Assembly: GCA_035564555.1 (NCBI GenBank)
Contig: DATMTS010000059.1
Span: 1 to 28,450, forward strand
DNA length: 28,450 nucleotides
Direction: 5' to 3'
Source of the DNA: DATMTS01 sp035564555
GTDB lineage: Bacteria; Actinomycetota; Actinomycetes; Actinomycetales; Microbacteriaceae
The position numbers and the translations under genes are program-made. Positions 1-6,810 of this stretch are shown piece after piece. Within the stretch, counting starts at the first letter, position 1. Each line of letters starts with the position of its first letter. Under the pieces are notes generated by a model that did not search any database, was not told where the DNA came from, and worked only from the letters and a program-made list of their open reading frames with translations.

Positions 1-861
1 GCTGTGCGCGTAGCGCACAGCCTCCTCGAGACATCCCTGTGCGGCCCCCGTGGCGAGCGCGGCGAAAGCGATGCGGCCCTCGTCGAGGGTCTGCAAGAAG
101 TCGGCGTAGCCCCGGCCACGTTCGCCGAGCATGTTCGACTCCGGAACACGCACGTCATGCAGCGTCAACGGGTGGGTGTCTGAGGTGTGCCAGCCGACTT
201 TGTCATACGAGGGCTCGGCGGTGAACCCCGGCGTGCCGGTCGGCACGATGATGCTCGTGAGCTCTTTCTTCGCACTGCCGTCGGCTCGGGTCGACTCGCC
301 CGTCACGGCGAGGATCGTGACGAGGGAGGTGATCGGACTGCCCGAGTTGGTGATGAACTGCTTGCTGCCGTTCAACACCCACTCGCCGCCGTCCAGCGTC
401 GCCGTCGTCTTGGTTCCCCCCGCGTCGCTTCCGGCGGTCGCCTCCGTCAATCCGAATCCGGCGAGAGCGCGACCGGCGACCAGGTCAGGCAGCCAGCGGC
501 GCTTCTGCTCGTCGCTGCCGTTGCGGTACAGCGGCATCATTCCCAGGCCGACGCCGGCTTCGAGCGTGACACCGATGGACTGATCCACTCGACCCAACTG
601 CTCCACGGCAAGACACAGCGAGAGGTAGTCGCGCCCCTGACCGCCGTATTCGGCGGGGAACGGCAGCCCGAACAAGCCCAGCTCCCCCATCTGCGCGATG
701 ATCTCCACCGGGAGCCGGCGCTCGGTGTCGTACTGATACGCGGCCGGTGCAACGACGCTGTCGGCGAAGTCGCGCACGGTGTCGCGCAGCGCGCGATGCT
801 GCGGGGTCAGTCGCGGATCGTCGGCGACGGTTTCGCGTGGCGCCGTCGTGTCGTGGGTCAT
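1..861 (-). CDS. acyl-CoA dehydrogenase (FadE family), 3' end missing
   Basis: FAD-dependent oxidation of an acyl-CoA to its 2,3-enoyl-CoA, here probably a branched short-chain substrate. 287 codons are visible from the ATG at 861 to the window edge; the family is about 380-390 residues, so roughly the last 100 are missing. The helical N-terminal domain is followed by the FAD/substrate signature LTEATAGSD (residues 138-146) and the beta-domain. The segment LDEGRIAFAA near residue 258 has Gly before the Arg, where isovaleryl-CoA dehydrogenases carry their catalytic Glu. The base is therefore probably the usual C-terminal Glu, beyond the edge. ATGA overlap with the carboxylase subunit upstream indicates translational coupling in the accD1-accA1-fadE order. 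Family certain; exact substrate (isovaleryl-, 2-methylbutyryl- or isobutyryl-CoA) is inference. Confidence 0.93.
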   Translation of the reverse strand, partial: MTHDTTAPRETVADDPRLTPQHRALRDTVRDFADSVVAPAAYQYDTERRLPVEIIAQMGELGLFGLPFPAEYGGQGRDYLSLCLAVEQLGRVDQSIGVTLEAGVGLGMMPLYRNGSDEQKRRWLPDLVAGRALAGFGLTEATAGSDAGGTKTTATLDGGEWVLNGSKQFITNSGSPITSLVTILAVTGESTRADGSAKKELTSIIVPTGTPGFTAEPSYDKVGWHTSDTHPLTLHDVRVPESNMLGERGRGYADFLQTLDEGRIAFAALATGAAQGCLEEAVRYAHS

Positions 862-3041
862 GGGGTGTCCTCTCGTGGTGGATGCCGGATGCTGCCCTCG
901 TCTGCGGTGTCGGTGCTCGGCTCCACCGTCGCGACGATCTGATCGCCCTTCACCGTCTGGCCCGGCGTCACGCACAGGCGGGCGGTTCCCGCAGCGGGCG
1001 CCACGAGCCGGTGCTCCATCTTCATCGCCTCCACGGTGAGCAGAGTCGTGCCGGCTCCGACCTGGTCGCCATCGCGCACCGCAACACCGACCACGGTGCC
1101 CGGCATCGGCGAACGCACCTCCGGAAGGGGTGCCGCATCACCCCGATCGCGCGCCGCCAGGTGCTCCTCGAGCAGGCGACGACGGGAGACCGGGACGATG
1201 CGCCAGGCAACGGCATCCGCGCCGAACCACAACGCCGCCGGTGCCGTGTCGGCAGCCGGACCATCGGCGAGCTCCCGAGCGAAGGAGACGGTGCGGCGTT
1301 CGCCGTCGAACTCGACCGAGACCCGGTCGCCGTCGATGCTCAGTGCCGCGGGCCCCGATCGGCGGGATTCGAGCCCATCGGCCGGCTCACCCGGAAGCCG
1401 GTGGAGCGTGACGGTCGCGGCATCCGGTGGCCCGATCACCTGAATCTCGACACGCCCCGGCGCATCGAGCGTGTACGCCGTCGGCACCGGGGCCCCGTCG
1501 ATCCGCCAGCCCGTCGGCTCCGTCCAGGGCGCGCCTGCCCAGGGCGATCTCGCTGACCGCCAGCCGGCGGAGTGCAGCACGAGTGCCGCGGCCACCAGCA
1601 CGTCGGCCGGCGGCGGACGGAACTCCATGCGGGGAAGCCGGCGCTCGATCAAACCGGTGTCCAAGCGTGCAGCCCGCACGTCGTCGTCGGCGACCAGGGC
1701 CGCAAGGTATTCGAGGTTCGTGCGCACGCCGAGCACGACGCTGTCGTGCAATGCTCTCTCGAGCCGTTCCAGGGCGACTGCGCGATCGGGAGCCCAGGCG
1801 ACGACTTTCGCCAGCATCGGGTCGTAGTGCGCCCCGACCACGAGTCCCGGAACCAGAGAGCTGTCGACCCGGATGCCCTCGCCTACCGGTTCGTGCAGCG
1901 CGAGCACGGTGCCGGTCTGGGGTAGAAAGCCGTTCCGCGGGTCTTCGGCGTACACGCGCGCCTCCACCGCATGGCCGGTGATGGCGACCTCCGCCTGCCG
2001 AAGAGTGAGCGGTTCGCCGGCGGCGATACGCACCTGCCAGGCCACCAGGTCGACTCCCGTGACGAGCTCGGTCACCGGATGCTCGACCTGCAGTCTGGTG
2101 TTCATCTCCATGAAGAAGAACTCGTCGGGGTCATCGTCGGAGACCAGGAACTCGACCGTTCCCGCCCCCGCGTAGCCGACGCTGCGGGCCACTTCGCAGG
2201 CCGCCGCCCCGATGCGTTGCCTCGTCTGCTCGCTCAGCAATGCGCTCGGCGCCTCTTCGATGACCTTCTGGTGACGTCTTTGCAACGAGCATTCCCGTTC
2301 GCCGAAATGGATCACCGCGCCGTGCGCATCGGCGAGCACCTGCACCTCGATGTGCCGCGGTCTGGCGATCAGCCTCTCGATGAAGAGCGTGTCGTCGCCG
2401 AATGCCGCGAGTGCGACGCGACGCGACGCGACGAGCGCGGCGGGCAGCTCGGCGGCGTTCGCGACGGCCTCCATCCCCTTGCCGCCGCCACCTGCTGAGG
2501 GCTTGATCAGCACGGGGTAGCCGATGCGTTCGGCGGCCCGGATCAGGTCGTCGTCGCCGAGGCCGGGCTCCGCGATGCCGGGGGTGACCGGCACGCCGCG
2601 TGCGGACACGAGCGTCTTGGCCCGGATCTTGTCGCCCATCTGCTCCAACGCGTGGGGTGATGGGCCGATGAAGACCAGTCCGGCTGCCGCGCAGTCTCGG
2701 GCGAAGGCGGCGTTCTCGGCCAGGAAGCCGTACCCCGGATGAAGCGCTTGAGCGCCCGAGCGCATCGCCGCCTCGATGATCGCCGCACCGTCCAGATAGC
2801 TCTGAGTCGCCGGGGCCGGCCCGATGCGCAACGCGACATCGGCCATCCGCACATGTCTCGCATCCCGGTCGGCATCGCTGTAGACGGCGACCGAGCGGAT
2901 GCCGAGCTCGCGGAGGGTGCGGATCACCCGGCAGGCGATCTCGCCGCGGTTGGCGACCAGCACGGTGTGGAACCCTGCGCCGGCTGCAGGGATCGCGACC
3001 GGCTCGGCTAGCGCGGACTCGGGCTCGAACATCCCCGTCAC
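858..3041 (-). CDS. accA1: acyl-CoA carboxylase alpha subunit: biotin carboxylase + biotin carrier domain (methylcrotonyl-CoA type)
   Basis: Carboxylates its own biotin with ATP and bicarbonate and passes the CO2 to the carboxyltransferase partner. 727 residues from the GTG at 3041; an in-frame ATG at 3032 is the alternative start. Biotin carboxylase N-domain starts at about residue 24 (LVANRGEIACRV). The ATP-grasp glycine loop GGGGKGM is at 184-190 and the EMNTRLQVEHPVTE active-site segment at 312-325. A divergent linking region follows, then the biotinyl domain with EAMKMEH, biotin lysine about K674. The length and domain order are those of MCC-alpha/AccA-type subunits. The GTG start overlaps the TGA of accD1 by 4 bp (GTGA), so the two subunits are probably made in a coupled ratio. 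The pairing with an MCC-type beta subunit and an acyl-CoA dehydrogenase supports leucine breakdown. Confidence 0.95.
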   Translation of the reverse strand: MTGMFEPESALAEPVAIPAAGAGFHTVLVANRGEIACRVIRTLRELGIRSVAVYSDADRDARHVRMADVALRIGPAPATQSYLDGAAIIEAAMRSGAQALHPGYGFLAENAAFARDCAAAGLVFIGPSPHALEQMGDKIRAKTLVSARGVPVTPGIAEPGLGDDDLIRAAERIGYPVLIKPSAGGGGKGMEAVANAAELPAALVASRRVALAAFGDDTLFIERLIARPRHIEVQVLADAHGAVIHFGERECSLQRRHQKVIEEAPSALLSEQTRQRIGAAACEVARSVGYAGAGTVEFLVSDDDPDEFFFMEMNTRLQVEHPVTELVTGVDLVAWQVRIAAGEPLTLRQAEVAITGHAVEARVYAEDPRNGFLPQTGTVLALHEPVGEGIRVDSSLVPGLVVGAHYDPMLAKVVAWAPDRAVALERLERALHDSVVLGVRTNLEYLAALVADDDVRAARLDTGLIERRLPRMEFRPPPADVLVAAALVLHSAGWRSARSPWAGAPWTEPTGWRIDGAPVPTAYTLDAPGRVEIQVIGPPDAATVTLHRLPGEPADGLESRRSGPAALSIDGDRVSVEFDGERRTVSFARELADGPAADTAPAALWFGADAVAWRIVPVSRRRLLEEHLAARDRGDAAPLPEVRSPMPGTVVGVAVRDGDQVGAGTTLLTVEAMKMEHRLVAPAAGTARLCVTPGQTVKGDQIVATVEPSTDTADEGSIRHPPREDTP

Positions 3042-4645
3042 ATCCGGAACAGGCCGAAGCCGGGATCGGGAAGCGGCGTGCGGGAGCAGACGTCCAGCGC
3101 CAGTCCGAGCACGGTGCGGGTGTCGGCCGGATCGATGATGCCGTCGTCCCAGAGCCGAGCCGTGGAGTAGTACGGGTTGCCCTGCGTCTCGTACTGCTCA
3201 AGCACCGGCGCTTTGAACGCGGCCTCGTCAGCCTCGCTCCACGGCTCGCCGCGGCCGTCGTACTGATCGCGTTTCACCGTTGCCAGCACGGATGCCGCTT
3301 GAGCGCCGCCCATCACGGAGATGCGGGCGGCCGGCCACATCCAGAGGAATCGGGGCGAGTAGGCGCGGCCGCACATCGAGTAGTTGCCCGCGCCGAACGA
3401 ACCGCCGATGACCACGGTGAGCTTCGGTACCCGGGTCGTCGCGACGGCGGTGACCATCTTGGCGCCGTGTTTGGCGATGCCGCCGGCTTCGTAGTCGCGG
3501 CCGACCATGAAGCCGGAGATGTTCTGCAGGAAGATCAGTGGGATGCCGCGCTGATCGCAGAGCTCGATGAAGTGCGCGCCCTTGAGAGCGGACTCGCTGA
3601 ACAGCACTCCGCTGTTAGCGAGGATGCCGACAGGATGACCGTGCAACCGGGCGAAGCCCGTGACGAGAGTGGTGCCGTACTCCTTCTTGAACTCGTGGAA
3701 TTCGCTGTCGTCGATCAGGCGGGCGATCACCTCCCGCACCTCATATGGCGCCTGCACGTCGGTGGGCACCAGGCCGTACAACTCGACCGGGTCTGCCTTG
3801 GGCGGCCGGGAGGGGAGGGTCTGCCACGCGGGGGGCGCCGGCGGCGGGAGCGTTGCGATGATGTCTCGTACGATCTCCAGGGCGTGCTCGTCGTTGTCGG
3901 CGAGATGATCGGTCACGCCCGAGACACGTGAATGCAGGTCTCCGCCGCCGAGTTCCTCGGCCGTGACGACCTCTCCGATCGCCGCCTTGACCAGGGGCGG
4001 GCCGCCCAGGAAGATGGTCCCCTGGTTGCGCACGATCACTGTCTCGTCGCTCATCGCCGGCACGTATGCGCCGCCGGCCGTGCAGGAGCCGAGCACGGCC
4101 GCGACCTGGGGAATACCGGCCGCGGACATCCGTGCCTGGTTGTAGAAGATGCGGCCGAAGTGCTCACGGTCGGGGAATACCTCGTCCTGCATCGGCAGGA
4201 AGGCTCCGCCCGAGTCGACCAGATAGATGCAGGGCAGCCGGTTCTCCAGCGCCACCTGCTGGGCGCGCAGGTGCTTCTTCACGGTCATCGGATAGTACGT
4301 GCCGCCCTTGACGGTGGCGTCGTTGCTGATCACGAGCACGTGTCCGCCGTGCACCACGCCGATTCCGGCGATGACCCCGGCAGCCGGGCAGTCGCCGTCG
4401 TACATGTCCCAGGCGGCCAGCGGCGCGAGTTCGAGGAAGGGGCTTCCCTCGTCGAGCAGCCGGTCGATGCGCTCGCGGGGCAGCAGCTTGCCCCGCGCCA
4501 CGTGACGTTCCCGGGATCGAACCGGACCGCCCATGGCCACCCGGCGCATCCGATCGCGCAACTCGTCGACGAGCGCCGCCTGCGCGGCACCGTCGGGGGC
4601 CGGGCCTTCGTCGGCACGCTCGAGCGAAGAGGCCTGTTGCGACAT
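3038..4645 (-). CDS. accD1: acyl-CoA carboxylase beta subunit (methylcrotonyl-CoA carboxyltransferase type)
   Basis: Transfers carboxyl from biotin to an acyl-CoA, probably 3-methylcrotonyl-CoA in leucine catabolism. 535 residues, full length for MCC-beta/AccD1. It has two crotonase-like halves: the N-half contains the oxyanion segment GSCTAGGAYVPAMSDE. The C-half contains NISGFMVGRDYEAGGIAKHG and GGSFGAGNYSM, a pattern typical of methylcrotonyl rather than propionyl or acetyl carboxyltransferases. The ATG at 4645 has a GAGGA-like ribosome site about 8 nt upstream. It is the first gene of the accD1-accA1-fadE operon. The 76-bp gap upstream, to the end of the first TetR gene, carries one operator-like palindrome and abuts a second, so repression by the neighbouring TetR at 6187 is likely. 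Family certain; substrate inferred from motif style and neighbours. Confidence 0.95.
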   Translation of the reverse strand: MSQQASSLERADEGPAPDGAAQAALVDELRDRMRRVAMGGPVRSRERHVARGKLLPRERIDRLLDEGSPFLELAPLAAWDMYDGDCPAAGVIAGIGVVHGGHVLVISNDATVKGGTYYPMTVKKHLRAQQVALENRLPCIYLVDSGGAFLPMQDEVFPDREHFGRIFYNQARMSAAGIPQVAAVLGSCTAGGAYVPAMSDETVIVRNQGTIFLGGPPLVKAAIGEVVTAEELGGGDLHSRVSGVTDHLADNDEHALEIVRDIIATLPPPAPPAWQTLPSRPPKADPVELYGLVPTDVQAPYEVREVIARLIDDSEFHEFKKEYGTTLVTGFARLHGHPVGILANSGVLFSESALKGAHFIELCDQRGIPLIFLQNISGFMVGRDYEAGGIAKHGAKMVTAVATTRVPKLTVVIGGSFGAGNYSMCGRAYSPRFLWMWPAARISVMGGAQAASVLATVKRDQYDGRGEPWSEADEAAFKAPVLEQYETQGNPYYSTARLWDDGIIDPADTRTVLGLALDVCSRTPLPDPGFGLFRM

Positions 4646-4690
4646 GTGACCGTCCTCATCGACGGCGCCTCGTTCAGCGCGAGACGCAAT

Positions 4691-4714
4691 TTCGGTTAGC
4701 GATTCCTAACTGAA
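4691..4714. promoter_or_regulatory. operator-like palindrome O1 (TetR type) before accD1
   Basis: Arms TTCGGTTAG (4691-4699) and CTAACTGAA (4706-4714) flank a 6-nt centre and are complementary at eight of nine positions. Read on the minus strand it matches the two 20-bp copies at 4721-4740 and 6137-6156 at 16 of 20 positions. It lies between the candidate accD1 promoter and the accD1 start. A palindrome of this size is usual for TetR dimers; that the TetR at 6187 binds it is inferred from the copy in front of that gene. Confidence 0.65.
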
Positions 4715-4718
4715 CTCG

Positions 4719-4748
4719 ATGTTAGCCGTCGTTAACCGAATCGCGCAA
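4719..4748 (-). promoter_or_regulatory. candidate promoter of the accD1-accA1-fadE operon
   Basis: On the minus strand TTGCGC (4748-4743), an 18-nt spacer and TAACAT (4724-4719) resemble a vegetative -35/-10 pair. Transcription would start near 4712. Operator copy O2 fills the spacer and O1 covers the predicted start, the arrangement expected for repression. Each hexamer matches consensus at only four positions. Confidence 0.35.
4721..4740. promoter_or_regulatory. operator-like motif O2, overlapping the end of the first TetR gene
   Basis: GTTAGCCGTCGTTAACCGAA, identical at 18 of 20 positions and in the same orientation to the copy at 6137-6156. The core GTTAG-N6-TTAAC is an imperfect palindrome. 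The motif also encodes the last codons and stop of the TetR gene on the minus strand. With O1 it gives two operator copies about 28 bp apart ahead of accD1. Confidence 0.65.
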
Positions 4749-5309
4749 GCGGGCGCCGAGCGCATCCGCGATTCGTTCGAGCCCGTAGCGGTACGCGCGA
4801 CCGGGATCGCCGCCGAGCTGGAACGCACCGGCGAGTTCCATGTCGACGAAACCGTGCGCCCAGGCGGTCAGCGTACGAGCGGCCTCGAGGGCGTCGTGCT
4901 CGCCCGCCAGTGCCGTGGCGACGCGCAGCACCGGGGCGCTCGCGGCGCGCAGCACGTCGGGCGAGGGCCGGGAGTCGGGCGGAAGGCGCGTGAACATCAG
5001 TGCGTAGACGTCGGGGCGCTCGTGCGCGAAGGACCGGAAGGCCTCGCCCAGCGATCTCAGCGCTTCACGCGGCTCGGCGTCGGCGGCGACAGCGGCTTCG
5101 AGTCGCTTGCCGAGCTGGACCGACGCCGCCTCGACGACGAGCCCGACGAGTTGGCTGCGGCCGCGCACCCGCTTGTAGAGCGAGGGCGCCCGCACACCGA
5201 CCCGGTCGGCCACGGCCTGCATGGTCAAGCGCTCGAGGCCGCCTTCGGCGACGATGGCCAATGCCTCGTGCACGATCTGATCGCGGGTGGTGCGCTGTGG
5301 TGTCGGCAT
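4722..5309 (-). CDS. TetR/AcrR-family regulator with WHG-type C-terminal domain
   Basis: Probable ligand-responsive repressor, 195 residues. The start is the ATG at 5309, preceded by GGAGG at 5-nt spacing; the upstream extension would run back through the divergent promoter and is rejected. N-terminal helix-turn-helix at about residues 28-50 (LTMQAVADRVGVRAPSLYKR). The ligand-binding half contains the AWAHGFVDMELAGAF stretch typical of TetR proteins with a WHG domain. It is transcribed divergently from the hydrolase gene at 5419. Two tandem GGCTA-N7-TAGCC palindromes in the shared gap are its most likely operators, controlling the hydrolase and perhaps itself. Its 3' end carries an operator copy that appears to belong to a different TetR. 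Ligand unknown. Confidence 0.9.
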   Translation of the reverse strand: MPTPQRTTRDQIVHEALAIVAEGGLERLTMQAVADRVGVRAPSLYKRVRGRSQLVGLVVEAASVQLGKRLEAAVAADAEPREALRSLGEAFRSFAHERPDVYALMFTRLPPDSRPSPDVLRAASAPVLRVATALAGEHDALEAARTLTAWAHGFVDMELAGAFQLGGDPGRAYRYGLERIADALGARLRDSVNDG

Positions 5310-5341
5310 GGCGCCTCCGTCTGCCTGAGCGAACTCCTGAT

Positions 5342-5358
5342 GGCTATTGACACTAGCC
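5342..5358. promoter_or_regulatory. tandem operator palindrome, copy 1
   Basis: GGCTATTGACACTAGCC: perfect 5-bp arms GGCTA/TAGCC around 7 nt. The -35 hexamer TTGACA of the hydrolase promoter lies inside. Repeated 22 bp further on, i.e. about two helical turns, on the same DNA face. Probable binding site of the divergently encoded TetR (4722-5309). Confidence 0.75.
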
Positions 5359-5376
5359 TTCATGGCTATGTACCGT
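5348..5376 (+). promoter_or_regulatory. promoter of the metallo-hydrolase gene, covered by both palindromes
   Basis: TTGACA (5348-5353), 17-nt spacer, TACCGT (5371-5376). The -35 is a consensus match and lies in palindrome 1; the -10 lies in palindrome 2. Predicted start near 5383, giving a leader of about 36 nt before the ATG at 5419. A bound repressor would exclude polymerase. Confidence 0.65.
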
Positions 5377-5380
5377 AGCC
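5364..5380. promoter_or_regulatory. tandem operator palindrome, copy 2
   Basis: GGCTATGTACCGTAGCC: the same perfect arms and 7-nt centre as copy 1, inside a 22-bp direct repeat unit that begins ATGGCTAT and continues TAGCCTT in both copies. It contains the -10 of the hydrolase promoter. Confidence 0.75.
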
Positions 5381-5418
5381 TTGAAATCGAGACTAACAAA
5401 ACGGTAAGGACTCCCGCC

Positions 5419-6141
5419 ATGCGACTCGCACCCGATCTGCACCGCGTCGGCAACGACGTCATCGCGGCCTACCTCGTCGCCGACGCGACGGGCGTCACCG
5501 TCATCGACGCCGGCCTCTCCGGACACTGGAAGGACCTGCTTCTGGAACTGACCGAGATGGGACGGGGCCTCGAGCAGGTGCGCGGCGTCATTCTGACCCA
5601 TGGCGACTCCGACCACATCGGATTCGCGGAACGGTTGCGCAGGGAGCGTGGCGTACCGGTGTACGTGCACGAAGACGACGCCGCTCGCGCCCGGGGCGAG
5701 GCGAAGTCGCAGGGCAAGGGCGGCCACTGGCGGCTCGGTGCGACAGCCGGCTTCCTCTGGTACAGCATCCGCAAGGGCGGCGCACGCACCGCACCGCTCT
5801 CGACCGTCGTCGCCGTGCACGACGGCGATGTGCTCGATCTGCCCGGCTCGCCCAGGATCATCGGGATGCCAGGGCATTCCGCCGGCAGTATCGCCGTGCA
5901 CATCCCCGCCGTCGACGCCGTCTTCGTGGGGGATGCGCTGACCACGCGGAATGTGCTCACCGGGATCGCCGGACCGCAGCCGGCGCCCTTCACCGACGAT
6001 CCGACCGAGGCGCATCGGTCGCTTTCGAGGCTCTCCGCGATCGACGCCTCCTGGGTGCTGCCGGGGCACGGCACCCCGTACCAGGCCGGCACCGCAGCCA
6101 TCGTCGCCGAGATCGAGCGATTCGAGGCGAATCAGGGTTAG
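5419..6141 (+). CDS. metallo-beta-lactamase-fold hydrolase
   Basis: Hydrolase of unknown substrate; some family members are thioesterases, lactonases or glyoxalase II-like. 240 residues from the ATG at 5419, which has AAGGA 8 nt upstream. The first metal motif is THGDSDHIG (H61, D63, D65, H66): the usual HxHxDH has Asp in place of its second His, a variant known in this superfamily. H153 (MPGHS), D172 (GDAL) and H217 (LPGHG) complete the metal site. No signal peptide, so cytoplasmic. It is divergent from the first TetR gene and controlled by a promoter buried in two palindromes. Its last residues and TAG overlap the operator before the second TetR gene. Whether it acts on a branched-chain acyl-CoA or on an unrelated inducer compound cannot be told. 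Confidence 0.88.
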   Translation: MRLAPDLHRVGNDVIAAYLVADATGVTVIDAGLSGHWKDLLLELTEMGRGLEQVRGVILTHGDSDHIGFAERLRRERGVPVYVHEDDAARARGEAKSQGKGGHWRLGATAGFLWYSIRKGGARTAPLSTVVAVHDGDVLDLPGSPRIIGMPGHSAGSIAVHIPAVDAVFVGDALTTRNVLTGIAGPQPAPFTDDPTEAHRSLSRLSAIDASWVLPGHGTPYQAGTAAIVAEIERFEANQG

Positions 6142-6156
6142 CGGCCGTTAACCGAA
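6137..6156. promoter_or_regulatory. operator-like motif O3 before the second TetR gene
   Basis: GTTAGCGGCCGTTAACCGAA. The 16-bp core (6137-6152) is self-complementary except at one base pair. It overlaps the stop codon of the hydrolase gene and lies 30 bp before the TetR ATG at 6187, so probably autoregulatory. A TAAGGT at 6162-6167 may be the -10. Confidence 0.68.
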
Positions 6157-6186
6157 CTGGCTAAGGTGGTCGTGCAGGAGGCGGGC

Positions 6187-6798
6187 ATGACCGAGACATT
6201 GAACGGCGCGATCTCACGCAGCCAGGCCAAGGCGGACCGGCGTCAGTCGCTCTTGGACGCCGCAGCCCGGCTGTTCGCCGAGCACGGCTTCGGCGGGGTG
6301 TCGATGGAGGACCTGGGCGCCGCCGCCGGTGTCAGCGGTCCCGCGGTCTACCGGCACTTCCCCGGCAAGCAGGCCGTTCTCGGCGCTCTGCTCGTCGGGG
6401 TGAGCGAGAACCTGTTGCGCGGCGGCAAGGAGCAGGTCGCGGGAGCCGTCGACGCGGCGGCGGCGCTGCGCGCGCTCGTACGATTCCATGTCGAGTTCGC
6501 GCTCAAGAACCCGGACATCATCCGCGCGCAGGACCGGGATCTGGCGCAACTCACCGACACCGACCGCATCGCGGTGCGCAGTCTGCAGCGCAGCTACGTC
6601 GAGCTGTGGGTGCAGGTGCTCTCCGCGCTGCGGAACGAGGACCTGGCGACGTTGCGGGTGCGCGCGCACGCGGTCTTCGGTCTGATCAACTCGACCCCCT
6701 ACTCGAGCCGGGCGCACGGCGTGGCGAGCCGGCCGCCCTTGCGCGCCGTCGGCGACCTGCTCGAGCAGATGGCGTTTGCCGCGCTGCTGCCCGCGTAG
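6187..6798 (+). CDS. TetR-family regulator, BkaR/Rv2506-like, probable repressor of the carboxylase operon
   Basis: 203 residues. The ATG at 6187 is preceded by AGGAGG at 5-nt spacing; in-frame GTGs at 6166 and 6172 are less likely. Helix-turn-helix at about residues 39-58 (MEDLGAAAGVSGPAVYRHF). The C-terminal half, with DLAQLTDTDRIAVRSLQRSYVELW and GLINSTPYS, resembles actinobacterial TetR proteins found beside acyl-CoA carboxylase/dehydrogenase genes. In mycobacteria the comparable regulator Rv2506 (BkaR) represses a branched-chain keto-acid operon. The same operator motif lies before this gene and twice before accD1, so it probably represses itself and accD1-accA1-fadE, with a branched acyl-CoA or related metabolite as inducer. 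Convergent with the E2 gene, 12 bp apart. Role inferred from context and motif, not demonstrated. Confidence 0.88.
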   Translation: MTETLNGAISRSQAKADRRQSLLDAAARLFAEHGFGGVSMEDLGAAAGVSGPAVYRHFPGKQAVLGALLVGVSENLLRGGKEQVAGAVDAAAALRALVRFHVEFALKNPDIIRAQDRDLAQLTDTDRIAVRSLQRSYVELWVQVLSALRNEDLATLRVRAHAVFGLINSTPYSSRAHGVASRPPLRAVGDLLEQMAFAALLPA

Positions 6799-6810
6799 CG
6801 CCCGACTCCC

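Noticed and set aside
3605..3625. GTTAGCG within accD1 as a further operator copy
   Set aside because: Only the first half-site matches; the YTAACCGAA half is absent and it is inside a conserved coding segment.
5347..5418. 24-residue N-terminal extension of the metallo-hydrolase
   Set aside because: It would be encoded by the promoter and palindromes themselves; the ATG at 5419 has AAGGA at good spacing.
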